A DNA stretch of 64,000 nt from Flavobacterium ginsenosidimutans (GCF_003254625.1 NZ_QJRJ01000082.1:604895-668894), one strand, 5' to 3'; counted from the first letter of the stretch, positions 53,462-60,895 are shown. Numbers and translations are program-made. The notes: generated by a model not told the origin, from the sequence alone.

Positions 53462-53506
53462 TTGCGCAGTCAAATGACTTCATTATATTTGCAGTCAAAT
53501 AACTGC
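53462..53506 (+). promoter_or_regulatory. Promoter and double palindromic operator of the ArsR-family gene
   Basis: TTG at 53462-53464, 19 bases, then TATATTTG at 53484-53491: an ideal Bacteroidota promoter. Two palindromes sit on it: GCAGTCAAATGACT (53466-53479), between the -33 and -7 boxes, and GCAGTCAAATAACTGC (53491-53506), from the -7 box over the start site. The start codon is at 53510, so the leader is under 15 bases. Confidence 0.78.
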
Positions 53507-53509
53507 ATA

Positions 53510-53827
53510 ATGGAAATTAGAAGAGATGTTTTTCAAGCAATAGCCGATCCTACCCGAAGAGCTATTTTAAGTTTAGTTGCCATTCAGGCTATGACTCCTG
53601 GGGCAATTGCCGAGAATTTCAATTCGTCAAGACAGACGATTTCAAAGCATATTCAGATTTTGAACGAATGTGAACTATTACATCAGACACAAAACGGAAG
53701 AGAAATTTATTATCATTTAAATCCAGAAAAAATGAAAGAAATTGACAAATTCATCGAGCCTTTTAGAAAAATGTGGGACGATCGTTTTAATAAATTAGAA
53801 TCAATTATGAAAAACTATAAAAAATAA
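53510..53827 (+). CDS. ArsR-family winged-helix repressor
   Basis: 105 residues from the ATG at 53510; an upstream in-frame ATG at 53462 would run through the promoter and operator and is rejected. A typical ArsR fold: DVFQAIADPTRRAILSLVAIQAMTPGAIAENFNSSRQTISKHIQILNECELLHQTQNGREIYYHLNPEKM. No Cys pair or His-rich metal site is visible, so it is probably not a metal sensor; this subgroup commonly stands next to AHSA1-type proteins. It heads a four-gene operon, and two palindromes in its own promoter point to autorepression. Confidence 0.9.
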   Translation: MEIRRDVFQAIADPTRRAILSLVAIQAMTPGAIAENFNSSRQTISKHIQILNECELLHQTQNGREIYYHLNPEKMKEIDKFIEPFRKMWDDRFNKLESIMKNYKK

Positions 53828-53830
53828 ACC

Positions 53831-54298
53831 ATGGAAAAGAAAACAAAAATTCATGCGGAAGATGACAGGCTAGATCTTGTGATTACGAGAGAATTTGATT
53901 TGCCTGTAGAATTATTATTTAAGGCTCATACTGAATCTGAAATTGTAGCACAATGGATGGGTACAAAAGTCATAAAACTTGAAAGCAAAAAATATGGCGG
54001 ATGGGAGTTTGAAACAAGCGATCCTAATGGAAATGTAGTTTTTAAAGCAAATGGGGTTTTTCATGATTTTGTTCCAAACCAAAAAATAGTACGAACTTTT
54101 GAAATGGATAACGTCAATTTTGCGCCTCAGCTAGAATTCTTAGAGTTCGAAAAATTAACAGATCATACTAGTAAATTAACTATGCAAATTATTTACAAAT
54201 CAATTGAGCATAGAACAACACAATTAAAACTGCCGTTTGCCCAAGGCTTAAATATGGCACATAATAGATTGGAAGAAATCGTAATTAAACTAAAATAA
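53831..54298 (+). CDS. SRPBCC/AHSA1-domain protein
   Basis: 155 residues, starting 3 bases after the ArsR stop. The START/AHSA1-type helix-grip fold is visible: LDLVITREFDLPVELLFKAHTESEIVAQWMGTKVIKLESKKYGGWEF, NVVFKANGVFHDFVPNQKIVRTFEM and a C-terminal helix FAQGLNMAHNRLEEIVIKL. Members bind hydrophobic ligands or act on Hsp90. The ArsR-AHSA1 pair is very common in bacteria and usually forms a module in which AHSA1 is the effector. Ligand unknown. Followed by DoxX 6 bases later. Confidence 0.88.
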   Translation: MEKKTKIHAEDDRLDLVITREFDLPVELLFKAHTESEIVAQWMGTKVIKLESKKYGGWEFETSDPNGNVVFKANGVFHDFVPNQKIVRTFEMDNVNFAPQLEFLEFEKLTDHTSKLTMQIIYKSIEHRTTQLKLPFAQGLNMAHNRLEEIVIKLK

Positions 54299-54304
54299 CG
54301 TATT

Positions 54305-54682
54305 ATGAGTAAAAGAAATAAAATTATCTATTGGATTGCTACGCTTTGGCTGGCTTTAGGAATGACTTCTACAGGAATTGTACAGCTTATACCATTAAAA
54401 GAAGAAGCTGAAATGATAAAACATTTAGGCTATCCGCTTTACTTTTTGACTCTTTTAGGAGTTTGGAAGCTTCTAGGAGTAATTGCAATTTTGATTCCGA
54501 AGTTTGGTTTATTGAAAGAATGGGCTTATGCCGGTTTTTTCTTTGCAATGTCTGGCGCTGTAGTTTCTCATTTAGCTGTAGAAGATGAAGCTTCGGCGCT
54601 TTTTGGACCAATTTTATTAATTGTTTTAACTGTAATTTCTTGGTATTTCAGACCTGAAAATAGAAAGTGCAGTTCTAATTAA
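54305..54682 (+). CDS. DoxX-like family membrane protein
   Basis: 125 residues with four predicted transmembrane helices: about residues 10-28 (WIATLWLALGMTSTGIVQL), 45-60 (LYFLTLLGVWKLLGVIAIL), 75-92 (WAYAGFFFAMSGAVVSHLA) and 98-117 (ALFGPILLIVLTVISWYF). The pattern matches the DoxX-like family, with GMTSTGIVQL, LGVWKLLGVIAILIPKFGLLKEWAYAGFFFAMSGAVVSHL. DoxX proteins are often linked to oxidative or sulfur stress. It overlaps no neighbour but is 6 bases behind the AHSA1 gene, so it belongs to the ArsR operon. Confidence 0.85.
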   Translation: MSKRNKIIYWIATLWLALGMTSTGIVQLIPLKEEAEMIKHLGYPLYFLTLLGVWKLLGVIAILIPKFGLLKEWAYAGFFFAMSGAVVSHLAVEDEASALFGPILLIVLTVISWYFRPENRKCSSN

Positions 54683-54694
54683 AAACACAAAATC

Positions 54695-55252
54695 ATGAAA
54701 AAACAACTGACAGCAAACGAGCAAGAGGAACTTTTAAGTATTCTTGAAAAGCGTTTTGAGAAAAATAAAAATCGTCATGAGAATCTGGATTGGTCAAAAG
54801 TTGAATCAAAACTAAAAGCAAATCCAGCCAAATTATGGTCTCTTGACGAAATGGAAAGAACTGAAGGCGAACCAGATGTTATTGGTCATGACAAACAAAC
54901 AGATGAATATCTTTTTGTAGATTGTTCTGCTGAAAGTCCGAAAGGGCGCAGAAGCATTTGTTACGATCATGAAGCGCTTGAAAAAAGAAAAGAGCACAAA
55001 CCTGCTGACAGCGCTATAAATATGGCTCAAGAAATGGGAATTGAAATTTTGAATGAAGAGCAATACAAAGAGCTTCAAAAGCTAGGGAAATTTGATGCAA
55101 AAACTTCTAGTTGGATTTTAACTCCGCCAGAAATTAGAAAACTTGGAGGAGCAATATTCTCAGATTTTAGATATAATACCGTTTTTGTATATCATAACGG
55201 TGCTGATTCTTATTACGCTGCGAGAGGTTTTCGCGGTTTGTTAAGAGTTTAA
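54695..55252 (+). CDS. DUF4256 family protein
   Basis: 185 residues. Family features: ANEQEELLSILEKRFEKNKNRHENLDWSKVESKLKANPAKLWSLDEMERTEGEPDVIGHDKQTDEYLFVDCSAESPKGRRSICYDHEALEKRKEHKPADSAINMAQEMGIEILNEEQYKELQKLGKFDAKTSSWILTPPEIRKLGGAIFSDFRYNTVFVYHNGADSYYAARGFRGLLRV in outline, ending in a very conserved GGAIF...YNTVFVYHNGA...ARGFRG segment. It is cytoplasmic and uncharacterised. It is the last gene of the ArsR-AHSA1-DoxX operon, 12 bases behind DoxX, ahead of a terminator. Confidence 0.82.
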   Translation: MKKQLTANEQEELLSILEKRFEKNKNRHENLDWSKVESKLKANPAKLWSLDEMERTEGEPDVIGHDKQTDEYLFVDCSAESPKGRRSICYDHEALEKRKEHKPADSAINMAQEMGIEILNEEQYKELQKLGKFDAKTSSWILTPPEIRKLGGAIFSDFRYNTVFVYHNGADSYYAARGFRGLLRV

Positions 55253-55257
55253 AAATT

Positions 55258-55290
55258 AAAGGCCTTCAAATATTTTTGAAGGTCTTTTTT
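55258..55290. terminator. Terminator of the ArsR operon
   Basis: AAAGGCCTTCAAA (55258-55270) pairs with TTTGAAGGTCTTT (55275-55287) around TATT, with one mismatch-tolerant pair, followed by TTT. It also serves the convergent DUF2200 gene. Confidence 0.8.
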
Positions 55291-55639
55291 ATTCTCTTAA
55301 AATCTTTTCCATTTTTTTGCCTTTGGCGATTTCATCAATTAATTTGTCTAGATATCGCATTTTTTGAATTAATGGATCTTCAATCTCTTCTACACGATAA
55401 CCACAAATTACTCCTGTAATTTTAGAAGCATTCGGATTGAGTTCTGGAGCTTCGGCAAAGAACGTTTGGAAATCTACTTTTTTTTCAATTTGTTCTTTAA
55501 GTTGCTTATCAGTATATCCTGTTAACCATTTAATTACGATATCTAATTCTTCTTTCGTGCGGCCTTTTTTTTCTACTTTTTGAATGTATAAAGGATATAC
55601 GCTAGAAAACAGTAATTTATAAATTCTTTCAGTTTTCAT
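55289..55639 (-). CDS. DUF2200 family protein
   Basis: 116 residues from MKTERIYKLLFSSVYPLYIQKVEKKGRTKEELDIVIKWLTGYTDKQL at 55639; an ATG fifteen codons upstream (55684) is unsupported. The pattern RIYKLLFSSVYPLYIQKVEKKGRTKEELD...WLTGY...FF..AP.LNPNASKITGVICGYRVEEIEDPLIQKMRYLDKLIDELAKGKKMEKIL is characteristic of DUF2200, small cytoplasmic helical proteins of unknown function. The gene is convergent with the ArsR operon and has its own promoter region upstream. Confidence 0.85.
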   Translation of the reverse strand: MKTERIYKLLFSSVYPLYIQKVEKKGRTKEELDIVIKWLTGYTDKQLKEQIEKKVDFQTFFAEAPELNPNASKITGVICGYRVEEIEDPLIQKMRYLDKLIDEIAKGKKMEKILRE

Positions 55640-55771
55640 AATGCTATGTTTTAGGATAAAAGCTTTCATGTAAAGATAAATCAAAAGAAGAAAAAAGGAA
55701 AATACAATGAATATTTTAATACCTTAGATTTAGAAATGATATTCTTTAAACAATCTTAAATAACTAATTAT

Positions 55772-56173
55772 ATGGAAAATAATTCAAATGAAATTACGCC
55801 AAAAGTCACAGGAATTGGCGGAATTTTCTTTTTTCTTGACAATCCGAAAGAAACTAAAGATTGGTATGCCAAAAATTTAGGATTAGAAATAAACGATTGG
55901 GGTTCTGCAAGTTTTGAATCTCGAAATCTTGAAAATCCAGAGCAAATCGAATCAACGCAATGGTGTCCTTTTAAGAAAGGTGATGAATATTTTTCTCCGT
56001 CTAAAAAAGATTTTATGGTCAATTATCGTGTTCAAAATATTGAAGGACTTGTAGCGCAATTAAAAGCAAATGGTGTTACAGTTTTAGACGATATCGAAAC
56101 GTATGATTATGGTAAATTTGTTCACATAATGGATACAGAAGGCAATAAAATTGAACTTTGGGAGCCGGCTTAA
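55772..56173 (+). CDS. VOC-family protein
   Basis: 133 residues. The VOC pattern is visible: VTGIGGIFFFLDNPKETKDWYAKNLGLEINDWGSASFESR, then YFSPSKKDFMVNYRVQNIEGLVAQLKANGVTVLDDIETYDYGKFVHIMDTEGNKIELWEP. The FVHIMDTEGNKIELWEP end gives a His and a Glu that are typical metal ligands. The substrate is unknown. It ends directly at the start of the heptanucleotide array at 56174, so its stop codon TAA touches the first repeat. Confidence 0.85.
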   Translation: MENNSNEITPKVTGIGGIFFFLDNPKETKDWYAKNLGLEINDWGSASFESRNLENPEQIESTQWCPFKKGDEYFSPSKKDFMVNYRVQNIEGLVAQLKANGVTVLDDIETYDYGKFVHIMDTEGNKIELWEPA

Positions 56174-56320
56174 TTGTTAATGGTTGATAGTTAATGGTTG
56201 ATAGTTTATGGTTGATAGTTAATGGTTAATGGTTAATGGTTGATGGTTGATGGTTAATGGTTAATGGTTGATGGTTGATGGTTGATGGTTGATGGTTAAT
56301 TGTTGATGGTTAATTGTTGA
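56174..56320. repeat. Heptanucleotide tandem array, 21 units of TGGTTRA
   Basis: 21 heptads in perfect register, 15 of which are exactly TGGTTGA or TGGTTAA; the others are single-base or two-base variants (TAGTTAA, TTGTTGA and similar). The array runs without a break from the base after the VOC stop to 21 bases before the acetyltransferase start. Every frame meets TGA or TAA at least every seven codons, so it is not coding. Such arrays can slip during replication. Confidence 0.92.
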
Positions 56321-56341
56321 TTGAAGAATAAAAAACGCTAT

Positions 56342-56872
56342 ATGTTTAATAAACTGGTTGAAATAAACTGCCATTCAAGGAATAAATTTTTACAGAAAAT
56401 TGCTGGCAATTTATTAGAAAAATTATATTGTTGCGAAATCAATTGTGCTGAAATGGACAAAAGTGTTTTGTTTGCGCATCATGGACGTGGGTGTACAATT
56501 GTAGCTTCTAAAATCTGCGAAAATGTAGTAATTTTTCAAAACGTCTCAATTGGAGCTAATTTGAAGTATAATAAAATTAGTAATGAATGGGAAAATGTTG
56601 GAAATCCTATTATTGCTAAAAATGTTATAATTGCCGATGGAGCCAAGATTTTAGGGCCAATAGTAATTGGAGAAAATTCTGTTATTGGTGCTGGTTCTAT
56701 TATTACGAAAGACATTCCGCCAAATAGTGTAGCTTTTGGAGTAAATAAATTCAAACCAAAAGACATGAATTACGATTTTATATTCAACTCAAATATGATA
56801 CATCCAAGTAAGATAATTGAAGCGAATAAAAATTTAGTTAATGAATTTAATAACCAAAATAAATCGGTTTAA
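56342..56872 (+). CDS. Hexapeptide-repeat (left-handed beta-helix) acyltransferase, serine-acetyltransferase-like
   Basis: 176 residues from the ATG at 56342; a TTG seven codons earlier would begin within the last heptad and is less likely. The LbH fold has imperfect hexapeptide repeats: LFAHHGRGCTIVASKICENVVIFQNVSIGANLKY, then NPIIAKNVIIADGAKILGPIVIGENSVIGAGSIITKDIPPNSVAFGV, the last a signature of CysE/WbbJ-type acetyltransferases. The HHGRG pair of histidines is near the active site. It may acetylate serine or a sugar; the family cannot separate these. Length of the N-terminal domain is shorter than CysE. Confidence 0.82.
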   Translation: MFNKLVEINCHSRNKFLQKIAGNLLEKLYCCEINCAEMDKSVLFAHHGRGCTIVASKICENVVIFQNVSIGANLKYNKISNEWENVGNPIIAKNVIIADGAKILGPIVIGENSVIGAGSIITKDIPPNSVAFGVNKFKPKDMNYDFIFNSNMIHPSKIIEANKNLVNEFNNQNKSV

Positions 56873-56878
56873 AAATAC

Positions 56879-56910
56879 AAAAGCTCCAATATTTCTAATG
56901 GAGCTTTTAT
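56879..56910. terminator. Bidirectional terminator between acetyltransferase and map
   Basis: AAAAGCTCCA (56879-56888) pairs with TGGAGCTTTT (56899-56908) around ATATTTCTAA. It lies between two convergent genes, 6 and 14 bases from their stops. Confidence 0.85.
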
Positions 56911-56923
56911 TTTATATGTTTTT

Positions 56924-57688
56924 TTAATTCCAAATTTCATTCATTTCGGTCAGAATAATTGGTTTTCCTTCAGTTACAACAATTGTATGTTCGTGTTGCG
57001 CCATAAATCCGCCTTTATTTCCAACCATTGTCCAGCCGTCTTGTAACGTTTCTGCATAAGTTGAAGTTGTAGAAATAAAAGTTTCAATTGCAACGACAGA
57101 ATTTTTCTTAAATCTTGTCTGATTAAAACGATCTCTATAATTTGCTATTTCGTGTGGCGCTTCGTGAAGGCTTCTCCCTACTCCATGTCCAGTTAAATTC
57201 TTTATGACTTTATAGCCACGTTTTTTAGCTTCAGTTTCAATTAAAAATCCGATATCTGAAATGCGAACACCGCCTTTAATGTTATAAATAGCTTTGTGTA
57301 AAATATCTTTTGAAGCTTCAACCAATTTTTGATGCTCGTTTACATCAGATCCAATGACAAAAGAACCTCCGTTATCTGACCAAAAACCGCCTAATTCTGC
57401 AGAAACATCAATGTTGATCAAATCTCCTTCTTGTAAAATTCTTTTATCAGACGGAATTCCGTGACAAAATTCATTATCCACACTAATACAAGTCCAACCC
57501 GGAAAACCATAAGTCAAATATGGTGCAGATTTAGCTCCTAAATCGTTGAGAATTTGTCCGCCATAATCGTCTAATTCTTTTGTAGACATTCCGGGCTTGG
57601 CAAATTTTCTCATTTCTTTTAAAGTGAAAGCAACAGCTTCACTCGCTTTTTTCATTCCGATTAATTCTGCTTCTGTTGTTATTGACAT
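56924..57688 (-). CDS. map: Type I methionine aminopeptidase
   Basis: 254 residues. The pita-bread fold and its metal ligands are intact: Asp in LINIDVSAELGGFWSDNGGSFVIG (two Asp), His in LTGHGVGRSLHEAP, Glu in VAIETFISTTS and Glu in AQHEHTIVVTEGKP. It removes the initiator methionine from nascent proteins. The FISTTSTYAETLQDGWTMVGNKGGFMAQHEHT stretch is longer than in canonical type Ia and matches a variant often present alongside a second map copy. Whether it is the essential copy cannot be seen. Transcribed alone from the minus strand. Confidence 0.92.
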   Translation of the reverse strand: MSITTEAELIGMKKASEAVAFTLKEMRKFAKPGMSTKELDDYGGQILNDLGAKSAPYLTYGFPGWTCISVDNEFCHGIPSDKRILQEGDLINIDVSAELGGFWSDNGGSFVIGSDVNEHQKLVEASKDILHKAIYNIKGGVRISDIGFLIETEAKKRGYKVIKNLTGHGVGRSLHEAPHEIANYRDRFNQTRFKKNSVVAIETFISTTSTYAETLQDGWTMVGNKGGFMAQHEHTIVVTEGKPIILTEMNEIWN

Positions 57689-57828
57689 GCTATTTTCTTT
57701 AATAATTTCTATTCAAACGAATTGCGGACTAAATTACCTCTTTTCTTTAAAACAAAGCGTTATTTAAATGCTAAAACCCTCATAAATTAAGAAAGTCATG
57801 AGGGTTTTAAGTTCTGCAAATTTAATTT

Positions 57829-58566
57829 TTACCACGGACTTTCTTCGCTTTCGTCTTCAATATCATTACTGAAGAACTTTCCAGTTGGTCCATTTTCGTC
57901 TAATAAAGTATGTTTTATAATAAAACTTGCTGCGCTTTCAACACTTCCTGGGCCACTGTGATGATTAAAATCGGTTGCGGTATAACCTGGATCGATTGAA
58001 TTTACTTTAAACAGTAAATCTTTTAATTCGTGAGCCAAAGTAACCGTAAAAGCATTTAAAGCTGTTTTTGAAGAAACATAAGAAATCGCTTTTATAGCAT
58101 AATATTTCCATGTGGGATCACTATGAAGAGTCAGCGAACCGAGACCAGATGTAATATTGCTAATTCTTGGACTATCTGATTTTTTCAATAAATCAAGAAA
58201 AGTCTGTGTTACGGTAATCACTCCGAAGAAATTCGTATCAAAAACTTTTTGAATATTTTCTATAGAAGTTGTAGAAGGATCTTGCGGAACATCTCCTAAA
58301 ATCCCTGCATTATTGATTAAAATGTCCAATTTGCCTTGCTCCTTCTCTATTATTTCTTTCGCACCCAAAACACTTTCTGCATTTGTAACATCAATTTGAA
58401 TGGCTTGAATGTTTTGAAATCCTTTTTTGCTTAATTCTTTTACCGCTTCTTCGCCTTTTGCAAGATCGCGAGTTCCTAAATAAACAAATAATCCTTTTTC
58501 TGAAAGCTGTTTAGCTGTTTCTAAACCAATGCTTCTATTTGCGCCTGTAATTAATACTGTTTTCAT
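57829..58566 (-). CDS. Short-chain dehydrogenase/reductase (SDR)
   Basis: 245 residues. The NADP(H)-binding motif is LITGANRSIGLETAKQL at the N-terminus, NNAG near residue 88, the catalytic Ser/Tyr/Lys set in NITSGLGSL and YVSSKTALN, with PGYTATDFN after it. This is a classical SDR, with an Arg after GAN that favours NADPH. Its substrate is unknown. The gene lies directly downstream (in transcription) of a 16-base palindrome similar to that of the neighbouring Crp/Fnr regulator, and faces the same direction. Confidence 0.9.
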   Translation of the reverse strand: MKTVLITGANRSIGLETAKQLSEKGLFVYLGTRDLAKGEEAVKELSKKGFQNIQAIQIDVTNAESVLGAKEIIEKEQGKLDILINNAGILGDVPQDPSTTSIENIQKVFDTNFFGVITVTQTFLDLLKKSDSPRISNITSGLGSLTLHSDPTWKYYAIKAISYVSSKTALNAFTVTLAHELKDLLFKVNSIDPGYTATDFNHHSGPGSVESAASFIIKHTLLDENGPTGKFFSNDIEDESEESPW

Positions 58567-58591
58567 TTTTATCTTTTTAAATTATCTGAAG

Positions 58592-58636
58592 CAAAGTTCC
58601 GCCGATAAAAAACAAAAACATTTGCCATATGACAAA
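58592..58636 (-). promoter_or_regulatory. Crp/Fnr-type operator and promoter of the SDR gene
   Basis: Read on the minus strand: TTTGTCATATGGCAAA (58636-58621), then exactly 21 bases, then GAACTTTG (58599-58592), a TAnnTTTG match except for the first base. The ATG of the SDR gene follows 26 bases later. The palindrome has one mismatch to the perfect copy at 59247-59262. Confidence 0.7.
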
Positions 58637-58643
58637 AAGCGAT

Positions 58644-59213
58644 TTAGCGGATGTTTTTTCTAATTCTACTCAAAGAAGATTGTGTAATTCCGAGATAAGA
58701 AGCTAAATAAGAAAGCGGAATACGATTGATTACTTTTGGAAACATTTCCATAAAGGATAAATAGCGAGTTGTTGCGTCTTCTGAAACCAACGGACTTCTT
58801 CTGGCTACTTTTTGAATCAATGCTTTAGAAATTATTTTATGCACAATCGTATCCCAGCCTACAATTGTATCCAATAATTCCTGCCAATCGGCTTTAGAAA
58901 ACACAATAACTTTGCAATCTGTCACAGCTTGAACATAAGCCGATGAACAAATATTATTGTCAAAACTTTCTAAATCTACAACCAGATTATTTTCGTCAAT
59001 AAAATATTTTGTGATTTCTTCGCCTTTGTTATTGTAGTAACAAACACGCATTATTCCGTCAACGATAAATCCAACTTCGGCTGCGATTTTTCCAGCTTCA
59101 GAAAAATATTCTTCTTTTTTGATATCTTTTTCTTTGGCTTTCGTCAAAATTAAATCAATCTGCTGCTGATTTAAATTACCAAACTGTAATATGTAATTTA
59201 CTAATTCTTTCAT
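58644..59213 (-). CDS. Crp/Fnr family transcriptional regulator
   Basis: 189 residues. The N-terminal cNMP-binding-type domain reads EYFSEAGKIAAEVGFIVDGIMRVCYYNNKGEEITKYFIDENNLVVDLESFDNNICSSAYVQAVTDCKVIVFS, and the C-terminal helix-turn-helix is YLASYLGITQSSLSRIRKNI. Like the regulator at 40773-41348, it lacks the cAMP-binding Arg/Glu. It is placed between an SDR gene (same strand, 77 bases downstream) and a secreted-protein gene (opposite strand). Palindromes lie in front of both its own start and the SDR start, so it is probably autoregulatory and controls the SDR. Confidence 0.88.
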   Translation of the reverse strand: MKELVNYILQFGNLNQQQIDLILTKAKEKDIKKEEYFSEAGKIAAEVGFIVDGIMRVCYYNNKGEEITKYFIDENNLVVDLESFDNNICSSAYVQAVTDCKVIVFSKADWQELLDTIVGWDTIVHKIISKALIQKVARRSPLVSEDATTRYLSFMEMFPKVINRIPLSYLASYLGITQSSLSRIRKNIR

Positions 59214-59217
59214 GCAC

Positions 59218-59262
59218 GAAAGTTAATCATAAGTTTTTATTGAGAATTTGCCATATGGCAAA
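59218..59262 (-). promoter_or_regulatory. Crp/Fnr-type operator in the divergent region
   Basis: TTTGCCATATGGCAAA (59247-59262) is a perfect 16-base palindrome. On the minus strand, exactly 21 bases after it comes TAACTTTC (59225-59218), a TAnnTTTG match except for the last base, 4 bases before the regulator's ATG. The same site lies 47 bases upstream of the secreted-protein gene at 59310. Confidence 0.78.
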
Positions 59263-59309
59263 AAAATACTGTAGATATATTTATATTAGCAGACAGAAAA
59301 AGAAAAAAA

Positions 59310-59897
59310 ATGAAATTAATTCTACAGCTTCTATTTGTACTTTTTATTAATCTAGGATTTAGTCAGGATTATAGAGAAGCATCGATAATTTTTAATGACA
59401 GCAGTTCCATTCAAGGCTTTGCCGAAATTAAAGATAATGCCATTTATTTTAAAGTCAAACAAGAAGATAAAGCTGATAAATGGAGTTATGATTTTGTAAA
59501 AGGTCTAGTTTTTTCTGGTTATGGATATTCTGAAAAATATGAATATGTTGAATTTGAGCATTCAAAACCAAAATTACTTCAGGTTGTTGAAGAGGGAAAT
59601 GTAAATCTTTATAGATACGCAAAAGCACACTACAGAGGTAGAAATACAAATTTACCAATTGGAAAATTACCTTCTGATGAAGATATAGTTTGGACAATGT
59701 CTGAAGCTTTTTATGTAAAACGTAAAAGTGAACTTTACGCGATAGATATTGAATTTAGCTTTAATTTAAGAGCAAAAAAATACTTTGGAGATTGTAAAAA
59801 AGTGGTAGAAAGAATCAATAACAAGAAATTCACCAAAGAGAATATCAAAGATATGGTCTTCTTCTATAATGAATATTGTGCGTCTGACGACGAATAA
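59310..59897 (+). CDS. Secreted protein of unknown function
   Basis: 195 residues with a signal sequence (MKLILQLLFVLFINLGFSQ). The mature sequence contains REASIIFNDSSSIQGFAEIKDNAIYFKVKQEDKADKWSYDFVKGLVFSGYGYSEKYEYVEFEHSKPKLLQVVEEGNVNLYRY. Alternating hydrophobic stretches suggest a beta-rich domain; two cysteines are near the C-terminus (FGDCKKVV, NEYCASDDE). No family recognised. It diverges from the Crp/Fnr regulator and may share its palindromic operator, so it is a candidate member of that regulon. Confidence 0.6.
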   Translation: MKLILQLLFVLFINLGFSQDYREASIIFNDSSSIQGFAEIKDNAIYFKVKQEDKADKWSYDFVKGLVFSGYGYSEKYEYVEFEHSKPKLLQVVEEGNVNLYRYAKAHYRGRNTNLPIGKLPSDEDIVWTMSEAFYVKRKSELYAIDIEFSFNLRAKKYFGDCKKVVERINNKKFTKENIKDMVFFYNEYCASDDE

Positions 59898-59907
59898 TGG
59901 ATTTAAA

Positions 59908-60303
59908 TTACATTCCTGGCCAATACAAAAAATTAAATTTATGTCCGTCAGGATCTGAGAAACCAAAAGTGTAGCCAACTTCAAAATTCTCAGGTTCTGA
60001 GAAAATAGTTCCTCCAATTTCTTTTATTTTTTTGTACCAAAGATCCACTTCTTCTACACTGCTTGCTGACAAAGAAAATATAATCTCATTTTCGTTATTG
60101 GCATTTACGAGTTTTCCTTTGATAGCATTTTCCAATCTTTTTGGAGCAAAAAAGTTAATTACAAAATCATTTTCTCCAAAAACAAAACTTACCAATTCTT
60201 TTGTTTCTTGTCCGTTTTGTTTGAAACCCAGATCTGTATAAAATTGAATCGTTCTTTGTAAATCGTGAGAAACCAAATTGCCCCATATCATTTTAGTTTT
60301 CAT
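59908..60303 (-). CDS. VOC-family protein
   Basis: 131 residues from MKTKMIWGNLVSHDLQRTIQFYTDLGFK at 60303; a frame starting 13 codons earlier (60342) is unlikely. The VOC pattern has MIWGNLVSHDLQRTIQFYTDLGFKQNG and FSEPENFEVGYTFGFSDPDGHKFNFLYWPGM at the end, with DPDGH, where the metal-binding His and the Glu of other members can be compared. Substrate unknown. It converges with the secreted gene at 59310-59897 across 10 bases. Confidence 0.82.
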   Translation of the reverse strand: MKTKMIWGNLVSHDLQRTIQFYTDLGFKQNGQETKELVSFVFGENDFVINFFAPKRLENAIKGKLVNANNENEIIFSLSASSVEEVDLWYKKIKEIGGTIFSEPENFEVGYTFGFSDPDGHKFNFLYWPGM

Positions 60304-60371
60304 AAACTTTAGCTTTAATTGATTTTTATCTAAGTTAATCAATTAATCTGTAAATGATTGTTTTTGAAGTC

Positions 60372-60869
60372 CTAAAAAGCAATTCCAAACTGAAAACCAA
60401 CTGTAAAACTAGCAGGATGATCATTACCAAAGCGAACCGGTAAAGGCACAGCAACATAATAACTGCAGCTGTTGTTTTTAATTATGGTTTTATTGAAAAC
60501 TGGCGTAAAACCGTATCGGCCGTTACTTTCAAAAGCGGCTCTTCCTGCAAAAGTGTACCCCTTTCCTAAAGCGACTAAAACTCCAGGATGGAACAATAAG
60601 CCTGTTACTTTGCTCGTTCCTTGATCGTCTTTTATATTTGGAACCATTTCGAAAGAAAATCCAATTTTTTCATTTTTCCAGATATTGATTCCGGTAGGAA
60701 ATCCAACGGCGTAATAATCTCTAAAATTCACTGTTGTCTCATCTTTATTGACCGTAACAATTGGATGCATTATACCAAAATATCCCGTTATTTTAGGATA
60801 TGCTGATTGAGCGAAAGCTGATAAACTCGAAAATAATATTGCAATAAAGAAAGCGTGCTTAAGAAACAT
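60372..60869 (-). CDS. Predicted outer-membrane or periplasmic beta-rich protein
   Basis: 165 residues from MFLKHAFFIAILFSSLSAFAQSAYPK at 60869; a frame that begins 17 codons upstream is rejected because it would overlap the operator. After the signal peptide, the sequence alternates hydrophobic and polar residues with many aromatic and glycine positions (TGYFGIMHPIVTVNKDETTVNFRDYYAVGFPTGINIW), ending in VGFQFGIAF, the terminal Phe of an outer-membrane beta barrel. The family is not known. It has the same 18-bp-period direct repeat and 23-bp spacing as chrA, so it probably belongs to the same regulon. Confidence 0.65.
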   Translation of the reverse strand: MFLKHAFFIAILFSSLSAFAQSAYPKITGYFGIMHPIVTVNKDETTVNFRDYYAVGFPTGINIWKNEKIGFSFEMVPNIKDDQGTSKVTGLLFHPGVLVALGKGYTFAGRAAFESNGRYGFTPVFNKTIIKNNSCSYYVAVPLPVRFGNDHPASFTVGFQFGIAF

Positions 60870-60895
60870 TGTTTTTATAGTTTTGGTTATAAAAA

